Below are positions 8,196 to 18,394 of a stretch of 41,031 nucleotides of DNA, piece after piece. The DNA lies in NCBI RefSeq assembly GCF_902506435.1, contig NZ_LR733215.1, positions 3,474,664 to 3,515,694 of the forward strand. Direction: 5' to 3'. The stretch comes from Nocardioides sp. AX2bis (GTDB taxonomy: Bacteria; Actinomycetota; Actinomycetes; Propionibacteriales; Nocardioidaceae). The notes beneath the pieces are model-generated. The model searched no databases, had not been told where the DNA came from, and worked only from the letters and a program-made list of their open reading frames with translations. Numbering within the stretch: the stretch's first letter is position 1; every line of letters starts with the position of its first letter. The position numbers were made by a program, and so were the translations under genes.

Positions 8196-9122
8196 GTGAC
8201 GGACCACCGGCCGCGGGACGGGCACCGCGACCGGAACCGCGACGGGCTGCTCCTGGGCGTCGCGGCCTACGGCCTCTGGGGCGCGTTCCCGCTGTTCTTC
8301 CCGCTGCTGCGCCCGGCCGGCCCGCTGGAGATCCTGGCCCACCGGATGGTGTGGTCGCTGGTCACGATGCTGCTGCTCGTGGCCCTGCTGGGCAGGATCT
8401 CGGCGCTGAGGGCGATCGCCGCCGACCCCCGGACGCGGAGGCTGCTGGTCGTCGCCGCCCTCACCATCACCGTGAACTGGGCGGTCTTCATCTACGGCGT
8501 CAACGCCGGGCGCGTCGTCGAGACCTCCCTGGGCTACTTCGTGAACCCGCTGGTGACCGTGCTCATCGGGGTCCTGCTGCTCCGGGAGCGGCTGCGACCC
8601 GGCCAGTGGCTCGCCGTCGGCGTCGGCGGGGTCGCGGTCGCCGTGCTGACGTGGGACTACGGGCGCCCACCGTGGGTCGCGCTCGCGCTGGCGGTGTCGT
8701 TCGGCACCTACGGCCTGGCCAAGAAGCGGGCCGACGTCGGCGCGGTCGAGAGTCTCGCGTTCGAGACCGCGGTCGTCTCCCCGCTGGCCGTGGGCTACCT
8801 GGTGTGGCTCGGCGCGACCGGCGCCGGCACCTTCACCACCGAGGGGCCCGGGCACGCGCTGCTGCTGGCCTCGGCCGGGCTGGTCACCGCGGTGCCGCTG
8901 ATCTGCTTCTCGGCCGCGGCCACCCGGATCCCGATGGTGAGCCTCGGGCTGCTGCAGTACCTCACGCCGGTCCTGCAGTTCGCCGTCGGCGTCCTCGTCG
9001 TCGGCGAGGACATGCCGCCCGGCCGCTGGGCCGGGTTCGCGCTGGTCTGGCTCGCGCTCGCGGTCTTCACCGCCGAGTCCCTCCGCCACCGCCGAGGTGA
9101 CGCTCGCGGACAGCCGAGATGA
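8196..9122 (+). CDS. rarD: RarD/EamA-family transporter
   Basis: 308-residue membrane protein with ten predicted segments in two EamA repeats. The N-terminal half GLLLGVAAYGLWGAFPLFF, the HR-W motif (ILAHRMVWS) and NWAVFIYGVNAGRVVETSLGYFVNPL are characteristic of RarD proteins. These belong to the drug/metabolite transporter superfamily; the E. coli name came from chloramphenicol sensitivity and the natural substrate is unknown. Leaderless-type GTG start. The last ten residues (RGDARGQPR) and the TGA stop are encoded by the first two units of a 22-bp tandem repeat that begins at 9091, so the original C-terminus may have ended differently. Confidence 0.88.
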   Translation: MTDHRPRDGHRDRNRDGLLLGVAAYGLWGAFPLFFPLLRPAGPLEILAHRMVWSLVTMLLLVALLGRISALRAIAADPRTRRLLVVAALTITVNWAVFIYGVNAGRVVETSLGYFVNPLVTVLIGVLLLRERLRPGQWLAVGVGGVAVAVLTWDYGRPPWVALALAVSFGTYGLAKKRADVGAVESLAFETAVVSPLAVGYLVWLGATGAGTFTTEGPGHALLLASAGLVTAVPLICFSAAATRIPMVSLGLLQYLTPVLQFAVGVLVVGEDMPPGRWAGFALVWLALAVFTAESLRHRRGDARGQPR

Positions 9123-9156
9123 CGCTCGCGGCGCCTCGAGGTGACGATTCCGGCGC
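9091..9156 (+). repeat. 22-bp tandem repeat array 1 (3 units)
   Basis: Three contiguous 22-bp units at 9091-9112, 9113-9134 and 9135-9156 share the core GAGRTGACGCTCGCGG; the last is diverged (GACGATTCCGG in place of GACGCTCGCGG). The array starts inside rarD, supplies its stop codon, and ends 3 bp before the stop codon of the convergent prenyl synthase gene. CGAG/CTCG pairs flank six bases in the first two units. Confidence 0.9.
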
Positions 9157-9159
9157 GGC

Positions 9160-10164
9160 TCAGGCCGAGCGGACCGCCACGACGTCGGCGAACGCCTCGA
9201 GGGCGGCCCGGACCGGGCCCGCGGGCAGGACGCCGAGCAGCGCCTTGGCCTCCTCGGCGCGGGCGACGACGTAGCGGCGGGCCTGCTCCATCGCCGGGTG
9301 GGCGCGCAGCAGGGCGAGGGCCTCGGCGTGCGGGCCGTCGGCGGACAGGTCGCCGCGCAGCAGCTCGTGCAGCCGGGCGTCGGCGGGGTCGCCGGAGGCC
9401 AGCGCCATCAGCACCGGCAACGTCGGGACGCCCTCGCGCAGGTCGGTGCCCGGCGTCTTGCCGGACTCCCCGGACTCCGAGGCGACGTCGAGGATGTCGT
9501 CGGAGAGCTGGAACGCGGAGCCGACGATCTCGCCGTACGCCGCCAGCGCCTCCTCCACCTCCGCCGGGGCGTGCGAGAACCGGGCGCCGTAGCGCGCCGA
9601 GGTCGCGATCAGCGACCCGGTCTTGCCGGCCACCACCTCGAGGTAGTGCTCGAGCGGGTCCTCGCCCGGGCCCGGGGGCACGGTCTCCAGGATCTGGCCC
9701 TCGACCAGCCGGGTGAAGGTCTCGGCCTGGATCCGCACCGCGTCCCGGCCGAGCCGCGAGGTCAGCTCGGAGGACCGGGCGAAGAGGAAGTCACCGGTCA
9801 GGATCGCCACGAGGTTGTCGTAGCGGGCGTTGGCCGAGTCGGCGCCGCGGCGCAGGTCGGCCTCGTCCATGACGTCGTCGTGGTAGAGCGAGCCGAGGTG
9901 GGTGATCTCCACGACGCAGGCCGCGACCTCGACGTCGAGGTTCTCGGGGTCCTCACCGGCCTCGGCGGCCAGCAGCACCAGCAGCGGCCGGAACCGCTTG
10001 CCGCCGGCCTCGAGCAGGTGCCGCGCGGCATCCGTGACGAACTGCGAGCGGCCCACGACGTGGCCGGCCAGGGCCTCCTCGACGCGCGCCATCCGCTCCT
10101 GCAGCCGGCGGGCGAGGTCGGCGTCGCCGACGGGCAGCGCGAGATCGGTCTGCGGGGTGGTCAC
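9160..10164 (-). CDS. Long-chain (E)-polyprenyl diphosphate synthase
   Basis: 334-residue head-to-tail prenyltransferase that elongates an allylic diphosphate with IPP. GGKRFRP is at 54-60, the first Asp-rich motif DDVMD at 96-100 and the second DDILD at 222-226. Residues upstream of the first motif are small or medium (ITHLGSLYHDD), as in hepta- to nonaprenyl synthases (HepT/IspB/GrcC type) rather than short-chain GGPP enzymes. The product is most likely the menaquinone side chain. GTG at 10164 overlaps the nuoN stop as GTGA, which rejects a longer upstream reading and makes it the fifteenth gene of the nuo operon. The chain length cannot be read safely from the sequence. Confidence 0.9.
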   Translation of the reverse strand: MTTPQTDLALPVGDADLARRLQERMARVEEALAGHVVGRSQFVTDAARHLLEAGGKRFRPLLVLLAAEAGEDPENLDVEVAACVVEITHLGSLYHDDVMDEADLRRGADSANARYDNLVAILTGDFLFARSSELTSRLGRDAVRIQAETFTRLVEGQILETVPPGPGEDPLEHYLEVVAGKTGSLIATSARYGARFSHAPAEVEEALAAYGEIVGSAFQLSDDILDVASESGESGKTPGTDLREGVPTLPVLMALASGDPADARLHELLRGDLSADGPHAEALALLRAHPAMEQARRYVVARAEEAKALLGVLPAGPVRAALEAFADVVAVRSA

Positions 10165-11855
10165 CGCAGGAAGCCTCCCACGCCCGCCGCGAGCTCGAGC
10201 AACGGGCCCGGCGCCACGCCGAGGGCCAGGGTGACCAGGGCGCAGAGCGCGATGGTCGCCACGGTGGCGGTCGAGGCGGTGGTGACGCCGGCCTTCTCGC
10301 GGATCAGCAGCGCGGTCGAGCCGTGCACCTCCAGCGCCGTCGAGCCCGTACGGGTCCCGGCGCCGCTGCCGGCGGCGACCGCGCCGTGCTCCTCGGGCTC
10401 CTCGTCGCCGACGAAGAACATCACCCGGATCATCCGGATGTAGAAGAACACCGCGATCACGCTGGAGGCGATCGCGACCAGCACGACCGGCCAGGCCCCG
10501 GCGGCCAGCGCGACGGTGAAGACCGCCCACTTGCCGACGAACCCGGCGGTCAGCGGGATGCCGGCCATCGAGAGCAGGAAGAAGGCGAAGACGCCCGCGG
10601 TCAGCGGGGAGCGGCGACCCAGACCCTCCCAGGCGTCGAGCGAGCCGGCCTCGCCGCTCGCGTCACGCACCACGGTGACCACGGCGAACGCGCCGATCGT
10701 GGCGAAGCCGTAGGTGGCCAGGTAGAACAGCACCGCCTGCAGCGAGGTGACCTGGCCCTCGGCCAGCTCGCCGGCGGACTGCAGCCCGAGCAGACCGGTC
10801 AGCAGGAAGCCGGTGTGGGCGACCGAGGAGTAGGCCAGGATCCGCTTGACGTCGGTCTGCACGACCGCGAGGACCGAGCCGACCAGCATGGTCAGGATCG
10901 CGATGATCCACATCATCGGCTCCCACGACCAGCGGTCCGAGCCGAAGGCGACGTAGAAGAGGCGGAGCAGCGCGCCGAAGGCGGCCACCTTGGTGGCAGC
11001 GGCCATGAAGGCGGTCACCGCGGTCGGGGCGCCCTGGTAGACGTCGGGGGTCCAGCTGTGGAACGGCGCGGCGCCGACCTTGAACAGCAGACCCACGGCG
11101 AGCAGGCCGATGCCGAGCGCGAGCAGCGCACCGTTCTCGCTGTCGTTGGCCACCGCCTGCGCGATCGCCCCGAGCTCCATCGAGCCGGCGAAGCCGTAGA
11201 CCATCGCGGCGCCGTAGAGGAAGAACCCGGAGGAGAAGGCGCCGAGCAGGAAGTACTTCATCGCCGCCTCCTGGCTCAGCAGGCGCCGGCGCCGGGCCAG
11301 GCCGCAGAGCAGGTAGAGCGGGAGGGAGAGGACCTCGAGGGCCACGAACATCGTGAGCAGGTCGCCGGAGGCCGGGAAGAGCATCATCCCGCCGACCGCG
11401 AACATCAGCAGGGGGTAGACCTCGGTGTGGTCCAGCCCGCGGGTCGAGGCCTCGCGCTCGGCCTCGGTGCCGGGCAGGGCGGCGGCCTGGGCGGCGAACG
11501 CCGAGACCCCGTCCTCCAGCTTGCGCTCGCTGAAGAGCGCGACGCCGGCGATCGCGAAGACCAGGATCAGGCCCCACAGGAAGACCGAGGGGCCGTCGAC
11601 GACGACCGTGCCGGCGCCCGCGAACAGCCCGAGCGCGGCACCGTCGCCGACGCTCTCGAGGCCGGCGCCGACGTAGAGCACCAGGGCGAGGGCGGCGACC
11701 AGGCCGACCGAGGCCAGCGTGACCTGGGCGACGTGACGCAACCGGCGCGGGGTGAACGCCTCCACCAGCACGCCCAGGCAGGCAACGCCGAGGACCACGA
11801 GCATCGGGGAGAGCTCGACGTAGTTCAGCGTGGGTTCGGTGAACTCCATGCTCAC
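10161..11855 (-). CDS. nuoN: NADH-quinone oxidoreductase subunit N
   Basis: 564-residue antiporter-like proton-pumping subunit of complex I, about 14 membrane segments. The conserved lysine helix (LLFKVGAAPFHSWTPDVYQGAPTAVTAFMAAATKVAAF) is intact. It is longer than E. coli NuoN (485), mainly through a hydrophilic loop around QAAALPGTEAEREAS and another near GDEEPEEHGAVAAGSG close to the C-terminus. The GTG start (11855) overlaps the nuoM stop as GTGA; an ATG two codons later is an alternative. It is coupled to the downstream prenyl synthase. Confidence 0.96.
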   Translation of the reverse strand: MSMEFTEPTLNYVELSPMLVVLGVACLGVLVEAFTPRRLRHVAQVTLASVGLVAALALVLYVGAGLESVGDGAALGLFAGAGTVVVDGPSVFLWGLILVFAIAGVALFSERKLEDGVSAFAAQAAALPGTEAEREASTRGLDHTEVYPLLMFAVGGMMLFPASGDLLTMFVALEVLSLPLYLLCGLARRRRLLSQEAAMKYFLLGAFSSGFFLYGAAMVYGFAGSMELGAIAQAVANDSENGALLALGIGLLAVGLLFKVGAAPFHSWTPDVYQGAPTAVTAFMAAATKVAAFGALLRLFYVAFGSDRWSWEPMMWIIAILTMLVGSVLAVVQTDVKRILAYSSVAHTGFLLTGLLGLQSAGELAEGQVTSLQAVLFYLATYGFATIGAFAVVTVVRDASGEAGSLDAWEGLGRRSPLTAGVFAFFLLSMAGIPLTAGFVGKWAVFTVALAAGAWPVVLVAIASSVIAVFFYIRMIRVMFFVGDEEPEEHGAVAAGSGAGTRTGSTALEVHGSTALLIREKAGVTTASTATVATIALCALVTLALGVAPGPLLELAAGVGGFLR

Positions 11856-13411
11856 TCACCTTCCTCGGGCGCGGCGGCCGGGACGTACGGGTCCTGGTCG
11901 GTGATGCCGATCTGCTGCTGGAGCTGCTCGGCGTACGGGTTGGCCAGGTCGAGCAGCGGCTGCGGGTAGAACCCGAAGAGCACCAGCGCGACCATCAGCG
12001 GCGCGACGGCGCCGAGCTCGCGGGCGCCGAGGTCGTGGCGCCCGCCCTTCCGGGACGCCCGGGTCGTCTCCATCGTGGCGACGAGGTGCGCCGGCGTGGG
12101 CCCGGTCATCACCCGCTGGTAGAGCCACAGCACGTAGATCGCGGCCAGCACGATCCCGCTGACCGCCACCGCGCCGGCCCAGGGGGCGTAGTCGAAGGCG
12201 GAGATCAGCACGAGGATCTCGGAGACGAACTGGGACAGGCCGGGCAGGCCGGCGGTGGCCAGGCCGGCGACCAGGAACAGCCCGGCGAGCACCGGGGTGA
12301 CCTTCTCCAGGCCCCCCATCTCGCGGATCGAGGCCGTCCCGCTGCGGTGCACCAGGAACCCCGCCAGCAGGAACAGCGCGGCCGTGGCGACGCCGTGGTT
12401 GACCATGTAGAGCACCGAGCCGGAGACGCCCTGGGTCGAGGTGGCAAAGATGCCGAGCACGATGAAGCCGAAGTGGGACAGCGAGGTGAGCCCGATCAGA
12501 CGCATCACGTCGTCCTGGCCGATGGCCAGCAGCGCGCCGTAGACGATCGAGACCAGCGCCAGCACCATCACGACCGGGGTCGCCCAGTCCGAGGCCTCGG
12601 GGAAGATCCCGAGGCAGAAGCGCAGCATCCCGAAGGTGCCGATCTTGTCGAGCACGCAGACCAGCAGCACGCTGGTGGCCGGCGTGGCCTTCTCGGTGGT
12701 GTCGGCCAGCCAGGTGTGCACCGGGAACAGCGGCGCCTTGATCGCGAAGGCGATGAAGAAGCCGACGAACAGCCAGCGCCCGGCCGTGGAGTCGAGGTCG
12801 AGCGCGACGAGGTCGGAGAGCAGGTACGACGGGGTGCCCTGCTGCGCCGAGACGACGTACAGCCCGATCACCGCACCGAGCAGCACCAGACCGCCGCCGA
12901 GCTGGAACAGCAGGAACTTCGACGCCGCGGCACCGCGTCCGCGCCGCCCGAACCCCCCGACCAGGAAGTACGCCGGGATCAGCGTGGCCTCGAAGACGAC
13001 GTAGAACAGGAAGACGTCGGTGGCGGTGAAGACCAGCAGCGAGAGGCCCTCGAGGGCCAGCGCCCAGGCGAAGAACGCCCGCGGGCTGCCCTGGTCGGCG
13101 CCCTCGGCGTCGCGCCAGCCGGCGACCAGCACGATCGGGACCAGCACGACGGTCAGCAGCACCATCAGCAGCCCGAGGCCGTCGACGCCGAGCGAGTAGG
13201 TGACCCCGAAGGAGGGGATCCAGGAGTAGCTCTCGGTGTGCTGGTAGCCGCCACCGGGGCTGTAGTCGATGGCGACGACGGCCGCGACGGCCAGCGTCAC
13301 CAGCGAGACGGCCAGGCCGACCGGCCGGGCCAGCCGCGAGGGCAGGAAGCCGACCGCGACCGCACCCACGAGGGGCACGGCGCAGAGCAGGGTGAGGAGG
13401 GGGATGCTCAT
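11852..13411 (-). CDS. nuoM: NADH-quinone oxidoreductase subunit M
   Basis: 519-residue antiporter-like subunit of the complex I membrane arm, about 14 membrane segments. The pumping residues are present: Glu in [17 protein letters not shown], Lys in [16 protein letters not shown], and Lys in [13 protein letters not shown]. The sequence [14 protein letters not shown] replaces the enterobacterial WLPDAHVEAPTAGS. ATG start overlaps the nuoL stop as ATGA. C-terminal YAEQLQQQ and an acidic tail complete the protein. Confidence 0.97.
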   Translation of the reverse strand: MSIPLLTLLCAVPLVGAVAVGFLPSRLARPVGLAVSLVTLAVAAVVAIDYSPGGGYQHTESYSWIPSFGVTYSLGVDGLGLLMVLLTVVLVPIVLVAGWRDAEGADQGSPRAFFAWALALEGLSLLVFTATDVFLFYVVFEATLIPAYFLVGGFGRRGRGAAASKFLLFQLGGGLVLLGAVIGLYVVSAQQGTPSYLLSDLVALDLDSTAGRWLFVGFFIAFAIKAPLFPVHTWLADTTEKATPATSVLLVCVLDKIGTFGMLRFCLGIFPEASDWATPVVMVLALVSIVYGALLAIGQDDVMRLIGLTSLSHFGFIVLGIFATSTQGVSGSVLYMVNHGVATAALFLLAGFLVHRSGTASIREMGGLEKVTPVLAGLFLVAGLATAGLPGLSQFVSEILVLISAFDYAPWAGAVAVSGIVLAAIYVLWLYQRVMTGPTPAHLVATMETTRASRKGGRHDLGARELGAVAPLMVALVLFGFYPQPLLDLANPYAEQLQQQIGITDQDPYVPAAAPEEGE

Positions 13412-15354
13412 CCGAGGTTCACCGCCAGGAGCGCGAGGACGACGAGCAGGACGCCGCCGAGCAGGGACAGGGCGTAGGAGCGCACGAAGCCGGTCTGGAT
13501 CCGCCGGCCGACGCTGCCGAGGGCGGCGATCGTACGGGCGGTGCCGGTGAAGGCGCCGTCGGCGCCGGCGCGGTCGAAGCCGACCAGGCCGTGCACCAGG
13601 CTGCGCCCGGGACCGACGACCAGGCCGTCGTTGATCGCGTCGCCGTAGAGGTCGGCGCGGGCCGCCCGGGTCGCGAGCGAGACCTTGGTCGGGGCGGTGG
13701 CCGGCACCTCCCGGCGCCCCACGAGGACCCAGGCCAGCGCGACGCCGACCGCGACCGTGGCCACGGTGATCAGCGTGATCACGATGATCGGCAGCGGCGG
13801 CTCGCCGTGCGACTCCTCACCGGTGACCGGCTCGAGCCAGTGCACGATCCACTCGCCGAGGATCATCACGCCGCCGACCACGGAGAGGCCGGCCAGCACC
13901 ATCAGCGGGACGGTCATCAGCGACGGCGACTCGTGCGGGTGGACGCCCTCGAGCCACCGCTTGCGGCCGGCGAAGGTCATCAGCATCAGCCGCGTCATGT
14001 AGAACGCGGTGACGCCGGCCCCGAGCAGGGCGCACAGCCCGACCAGCAGGTTCTCGGTCAGGGCGACCTCGATGATCAGGTCCTTGGACCAGAACCCGGA
14101 GAAGCCCGGGAAGCCGATGATCGCCAGGTAGCCCAGGGTGAAGGTGGCGAAGGTGATCGGCATCGCCCGGGCCAGCCCGCCGTAGTGGCGCATGTCGACG
14201 TCGTCGTCCATGCCGTGCATGACCGAGCCGGCGCCGAGGAACATGTTGGCCTTGAAGAACCCGTGGGTCAGCAGGTGGAAGATCGCGAAGGCGTACCCGG
14301 CGGTGCCGAGGCCCGCGGCCAGCATCATGTAGCCGATCTGGCTCATCGTGGAGCCGGCCAGCACCTTCTTGATGTCGTCCTTCGCGCAGCCGATCACCGC
14401 ACCCCACAGCAGCGTCACCGTGGCCACGACGACCACGACCGTCTGCGCGGCCGGTGCGTTCTCGAAGACGAAGTTCGAGCGCACCACGAGGTAGACGCCG
14501 GCGGTGACCATGGTCGCGGCGTGGATCAGGGCCGAGACCGGGGTCGGGCCCTCCATCGCGTCCAGCAGCCAGGCCTGGAGCGGCACCTGGGCGGACTTGC
14601 CGCAGGCACCGAGGAGCAGCAGCAGGCCGAGCGCGGTCATCGCGGCCTCGGAGGCCTCGCCGGAGACCGCGCTGATGCCGGTGAAGCTGGTCGTGCCGAA
14701 GTAGACGAACGCCAGCATGATCGCCAGCGACAGGCCCATGTCGCCGACGCGGTTGATCACGAAGGCCTTCTTCGACGCCGCGGCGGCCGAGGGCTTGTGC
14801 TGCCAGAAGCCGATCAGCAGGTAGGAGGCCAGGCCGACGCCCTCCCAGCCGAGGAACAGCAGCAGGTAGTTCTCGGCGAGGACGAGCACCAGCATCGCGG
14901 CCACGAAGAGGTTCAGGTAGCCGAAGAAGCGGCGGCGGCGCGGGTCGTGCGCCATGTAGCCGATCGAGTAGACGTGGATCAGGGACCCGACACCGGTGAT
15001 CAGCAGCAGGAAGAGCGCCGACAGCGGGTCGTAGAGCAGGTCGAAGCCGACGTCGAGCCCGCCGACCTGCATCCAGGTGTAGAGCTGCTGGACGACCTGG
15101 CGCTCCTCCTCCCCCCGTCCCAGGAGCTCGAGGAACAGCAGCACGCTGATCGCGAAGGAGCCGATCGGCAGGGCCGTGGCCAGCCAGTGGCCCCAGCGGT
15201 CGGTGAACCGGCCGCCGAGCAGCAGCACGGCGGCGCCGAGCAGCGGCAAGCCGACGACCAGCCAGAGCAGCGAGAACGTGCCGTCGGCGGTCGACGGGTC
15301 CACGAGGGGCACCGCCTCGACCATCGGCAGCACGGGCAGGGTGAGTGCAGACAT
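13408..15354 (-). CDS. nuoL: NADH-quinone oxidoreductase subunit L
   Basis: 648-residue distal antiporter-like subunit, about 16 membrane segments plus the lateral helix at the C-terminus. The core [18 protein letters not shown], the conserved Lys in [40 protein letters not shown] and [19 protein letters not shown] are all intact. The ATG is 7 nt after the nuoK stop, and the GAGGGA that includes the nuoK TGA serves as ribosome site. The insertion [14 protein letters not shown] matches standard NuoL. Confidence 0.97.
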   Translation of the reverse strand: MSALTLPVLPMVEAVPLVDPSTADGTFSLLWLVVGLPLLGAAVLLLGGRFTDRWGHWLATALPIGSFAISVLLFLELLGRGEEERQVVQQLYTWMQVGGLDVGFDLLYDPLSALFLLLITGVGSLIHVYSIGYMAHDPRRRRFFGYLNLFVAAMLVLVLAENYLLLFLGWEGVGLASYLLIGFWQHKPSAAAASKKAFVINRVGDMGLSLAIMLAFVYFGTTSFTGISAVSGEASEAAMTALGLLLLLGACGKSAQVPLQAWLLDAMEGPTPVSALIHAATMVTAGVYLVVRSNFVFENAPAAQTVVVVVATVTLLWGAVIGCAKDDIKKVLAGSTMSQIGYMMLAAGLGTAGYAFAIFHLLTHGFFKANMFLGAGSVMHGMDDDVDMRHYGGLARAMPITFATFTLGYLAIIGFPGFSGFWSKDLIIEVALTENLLVGLCALLGAGVTAFYMTRLMLMTFAGRKRWLEGVHPHESPSLMTVPLMVLAGLSVVGGVMILGEWIVHWLEPVTGEESHGEPPLPIIVITLITVATVAVGVALAWVLVGRREVPATAPTKVSLATRAARADLYGDAINDGLVVGPGRSLVHGLVGFDRAGADGAFTGTARTIAALGSVGRRIQTGFVRSYALSLLGGVLLVVLALLAVNLG

Positions 15355-15361
15355 CCGTCCC

Positions 15362-15667
15362 TCAGAACTTCAGCAGGCTCGCGTCGTCGACCGAGGCCGA
15401 GCGACGGGTACGGAAGATGGTCATGATGATCGCCAGTCCCACGACGACCTCGGCCGCGGCGACGACCATCACGAAGAACGCGGCCACCTGCCCGTCGAGG
15501 TTGCCGTGCTGTCGCGCGAAGGCGACGAACGCGAGGTTGCAGGCGTTGAGCATCAGCTCGACGCACATGAACACCACGATGGCGTTGCGCCGGGTGAGCA
15601 CCCCGACCGAGCCGATGGTGAACAGGATCGCGGAGAGCACGATGTAGGGCGTCACGTCGCCGCTCAC
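15362..15667 (-). CDS. nuoK: NADH-quinone oxidoreductase subunit K
   Basis: 101-residue membrane subunit with three helices, the normal length. The two buried glutamates essential for coupling are present ([15 protein letters not shown] and [11 protein letters not shown]). GTG at 15667 overlaps the nuoJ stop as GTGA. The C-terminal [17 protein letters not shown] is typical. Confidence 0.97.
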   Translation of the reverse strand: MSGDVTPYIVLSAILFTIGSVGVLTRRNAIVVFMCVELMLNACNLAFVAFARQHGNLDGQVAAFFVMVVAAAEVVVGLAIIMTIFRTRRSASVDDASLLKF

Positions 15668-16494
15668 GGGCGTCCCTCCTCATCACGTCGGGCGGGGTTC
15701 TCGGTGTTCGCGCCCGAGGTGGTCGGCGCCGGCGAGCCGGCACCCCCGGGTACGCCCTGCGCCGCGGCGGCCACGTCGGTGACGTCCTGGCGGGGGGCGG
15801 GGCGCACGGTGCCACGGGCCAGCAGCACCCGGGAGACCGAGGTCGGCGCGGCGCTGCCGTCGGGCAGCAGCGCCGGGGTGTCGACGGCGTTGTGGCGGGC
15901 GTAGACGCCGGGCGGGGGCAGCGGGCCGGGGTGCCGGCCGGTCGCGGCGTACTCGGCCATCCGGCGGCGGGCCAGGTCGACCTGCTTGGGCTTGGGCACC
16001 AGGCGCTCGCGGTGCGCGAGCACCATCGCGCCGAGCGCGGCGGTGATCAGCAGCGCCGCGGTGACCTCGAAGGCCACGACGTAGCGCGAGAAGAGCAGGT
16101 CGGCCAGCGCCTGGATGTTGCCCGGGGCGTTGACCTCCTCCAGGCCGACCAGGGTGCCCAGCGACAGCTGCGCCACCCCGAGGACCAGGATCACGCCCAG
16201 CACCAGGCCCATCCCGATCGCCATCGGGCGCTGCCCGCGGATGGTCTCCACGACCGAGTCCGAGGCGTCGACGCCGACGAGCATGACGACGAAGAGGAAG
16301 AGCATCAGGATGGCGCCGGTGTAGACGATGATCTGCACCGCGAACAGGAACGGCGCCTCCAGCACGGCGTAGAGCACCGCCAGGCTGATCATGACCACGG
16401 CCAGCAGCAGGGCGGCGTGGACGGCCTTGCGCACCACGAGGATGCCCACCGCGCAGATCACCATGATCGGCGCGAGGACCCAGAACGCGATCAC
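15664..16494 (-). CDS. nuoJ: NADH-quinone oxidoreductase subunit J
   Basis: 276-residue membrane subunit. Five helices fill the first ~170 residues, including the pi-bulge helix segment [23 protein letters not shown] at 16494 overlaps the nuoI stop as GTGA and begins [10 protein letters not shown], which fixes the start. After the last helix ([19 protein letters not shown]) a ~105-residue Pro/Ala/Gly-rich cytosolic tail follows, so the protein is much longer than E. coli NuoJ (184). The tail contains no recognisable domain. Confidence 0.96.
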   Translation of the reverse strand: MIAFWVLAPIMVICAVGILVVRKAVHAALLLAVVMISLAVLYAVLEAPFLFAVQIIVYTGAILMLFLFVVMLVGVDASDSVVETIRGQRPMAIGMGLVLGVILVLGVAQLSLGTLVGLEEVNAPGNIQALADLLFSRYVVAFEVTAALLITAALGAMVLAHRERLVPKPKQVDLARRRMAEYAATGRHPGPLPPPGVYARHNAVDTPALLPDGSAAPTSVSRVLLARGTVRPAPRQDVTDVAAAAQGVPGGAGSPAPTTSGANTENPARRDEEGRP

Positions 16495-17057
16495 TTCTCG
16501 CCCTCCCGGCCCGCCGGGGCGGGGGCGGCGTACGTCCCGCGGTAGTAGTCGGCCTCGTCGTCGCCGAGCAGCATCGCGTGGGGCGGCTGCTCCATGCCGG
16601 GCAGCAGGGGCGCGAGCAGGTCGGACTTCTCGTAGATCAGGTCGGCGCGGTTGTCGTCGGCCAGCTCGTACTCGTTGGTCATCGTCAGCGCCCGCGTCGG
16701 GCAGGCCTCGATGCAGAGTCCGCACAGGATGCAGCGCAGGTAGTTGATCTGGTAGACGCGGCCGTACCGCTCACCGGGTGACATGCGGTGCTCGTCGGTG
16801 TTGGCGTCGCCCTCGACGTAGATCGCGTCGGCCGGGCAGGCCCAGGCGCACAGCTCGCAGCCGATGCACTTCTCCAGCCCGTCGGGCCACCGGTTGAGCT
16901 GGTGACGGCCGTGGAAGCGGGGTGCCGTGGGCAGCTTCTCGAACGGGTACTGCTCGGTGACGACCTTGCGGAACATGGTCCGGAACGTGACGCCGAAGCC
17001 GGCGACGGGGTCCCAGAACTGCTCCTTGAGCGTGGGCCCCTGGGGCTTGTCTGCCAT
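16491..17057 (-). CDS. nuoI: NADH-quinone oxidoreductase subunit I
   Basis: 188-residue peripheral-arm subunit that carries clusters N6a and N6b. The two ferredoxin motifs are Cys64-67-70-74 ([12 protein letters not shown]) and Cys109-112-115-119 ([12 protein letters not shown]). ATG at 17057 overlaps the nuoH stop as TGATG, with AGGAGAG upstream. N-terminal [19 protein letters not shown] is the usual amphipathic membrane-contact region. Confidence 0.97.
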   Translation of the reverse strand: MADKPQGPTLKEQFWDPVAGFGVTFRTMFRKVVTEQYPFEKLPTAPRFHGRHQLNRWPDGLEKCIGCELCAWACPADAIYVEGDANTDEHRMSPGERYGRVYQINYLRCILCGLCIEACPTRALTMTNEYELADDNRADLIYEKSDLLAPLLPGMEQPPHAMLLGDDEADYYRGTYAAPAPAGREGEK

Positions 17058-18394
17058 CAGCTCTCCTCGTGCGCGGTGCGGGTGGCGGTGGCGGTCCCGG
17101 CGGCGCTGCCGCCGGAGGGGCCGGTGGTGCTGCCGGGGGTGGTCGGGGTGGCCGAGGTCGGGAAGACCAGCGGCGCGGCGGCACCGCGCACGGCACCGCC
17201 CTCGGGCAGCGACGGGATCGGGAACGCGCCGGTGGGCTCGGCGACCGGCGAGACGTCCTCGGACTCGTCGCCGCCGACGAACAGCAGCGCGACCAGGACG
17301 ACGGCGACCACGGCGCCGACCACGATCAGGCCCTGGCGGTCCAGGCCGCCGTCGAGCGTGGCGGCGCGGATGGCGGCGACGGCCACGATCCAGGCCAGCG
17401 AGACCGGGATGAGGACCTTCCAGCCGAAGTCCATGAACTGGTCGTAGCGCAGCCGCGGCAGCGTCCCGCGGAGCCAGATGAACATGAAGATGAAGCCGAG
17501 GACCTTGCCGAAGAACCACAGCACCGGCCAGTAGCCCTCGTTGAAGCCCGGGTACAGCTTGTCGATCCAGAACGGGGCGCGCCAGCCGCCGAGGAACAGC
17601 GTCGTGGCCAGGGCGGAGACGGTGGCCATGTTGATGTACTCGCCGAGGAAGAACAGCGCGAACTTCAGCGAGGAGTACTCGGTGTGGAACCCGCCCACCA
17701 GCTCGCCCTCGGCCTCGGGGAGGTCGAAGGGCGCACGGTTGGTCTCCCCCACCATCGAGATCACGTAGACCACGAAGCTCGGCAGCAGGACCAGCCCGAA
17801 CCACCAGTCCTCCTGGGCCGCGACGATCTCGGAGGTCGACAGCGAGCCGGCGTAGAGGAAGACCGCGACCAGGGCCAGGCCCATCGAGACCTCGTACGAG
17901 ATCATCTGGGCGCTCGAGCGCAGCCCGCCGAGCAGGGAGTACGTCGACCCGCTCGACCAGCCGCCGAGCACGATGCCGTAGATGCCGATCGAGGCGATCG
18001 CCATCACGAACAGCACCGCCACCGGCATGTCGGTCAGCTGCAGCGGGGTCGTGAGGTCGCTGAACGGGACGCCGACCTCGGGACCGAACGGGATGACCGA
18101 GAAGGTCACGAAGGCCGGCACCACGGTGATCACCGGGGCGATGATGAAGACCACCTTGTCGGCGGCCTTGGGGACGATGTCCTCCTTCAGCGCCAGCTTC
18201 ACGCCGTCGGCGAGGGACTGGAGCAGCCCGAAGGGACCGTGCACGTTGGGCCCGATGCGGTGCTGCATCCGGGCGACGACCTTGCGCTCCCACCAGATGT
18301 TGAACAGGGTGAGCAGGACCAGGATCACGAAGATGATCACGGCCTTGATGGCCGAGAGCCACCACGGGTCCTGGCCGAAGACGTCGAGGCTCAC
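17057..18394 (-). CDS. nuoH: NADH-quinone oxidoreductase subunit H
   Basis: 445-residue membrane subunit that lines the quinone chamber and joins the two arms. Eight helices; the quinone-site signatures [22 protein letters not shown] and [27 protein letters not shown] are intact. The GTG at 18394 overlaps the nuoG stop as GTGA. Compared with E. coli (325) it has a ~75-residue C-terminal extension after the last helix, rich in Pro, Thr, Gly and Ala and probably disordered. Confidence 0.97.
   Translation of the reverse strand: MSLDVFGQDPWWLSAIKAVIIFVILVLLTLFNIWWERKVVARMQHRIGPNVHGPFGLLQSLADGVKLALKEDIVPKAADKVVFIIAPVITVVPAFVTFSVIPFGPEVGVPFSDLTTPLQLTDMPVAVLFVMAIASIGIYGIVLGGWSSGSTYSLLGGLRSSAQMISYEVSMGLALVAVFLYAGSLSTSEIVAAQEDWWFGLVLLPSFVVYVISMVGETNRAPFDLPEAEGELVGGFHTEYSSLKFALFFLGEYINMATVSALATTLFLGGWRAPFWIDKLYPGFNEGYWPVLWFFGKVLGFIFMFIWLRGTLPRLRYDQFMDFGWKVLIPVSLAWIVAVAAIRAATLDGGLDRQGLIVVGAVVAVVLVALLFVGGDESEDVSPVAEPTGAFPIPSLPEGGAVRGAAAPLVFPTSATPTTPGSTTGPSGGSAAGTATATRTAHEES

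Noticed and set aside
9091..9156. The 22-bp arrays as small CRISPR arrays.
   Set aside because: Units are contiguous with no spacers, occur as three or four copies, and no cas genes are present.
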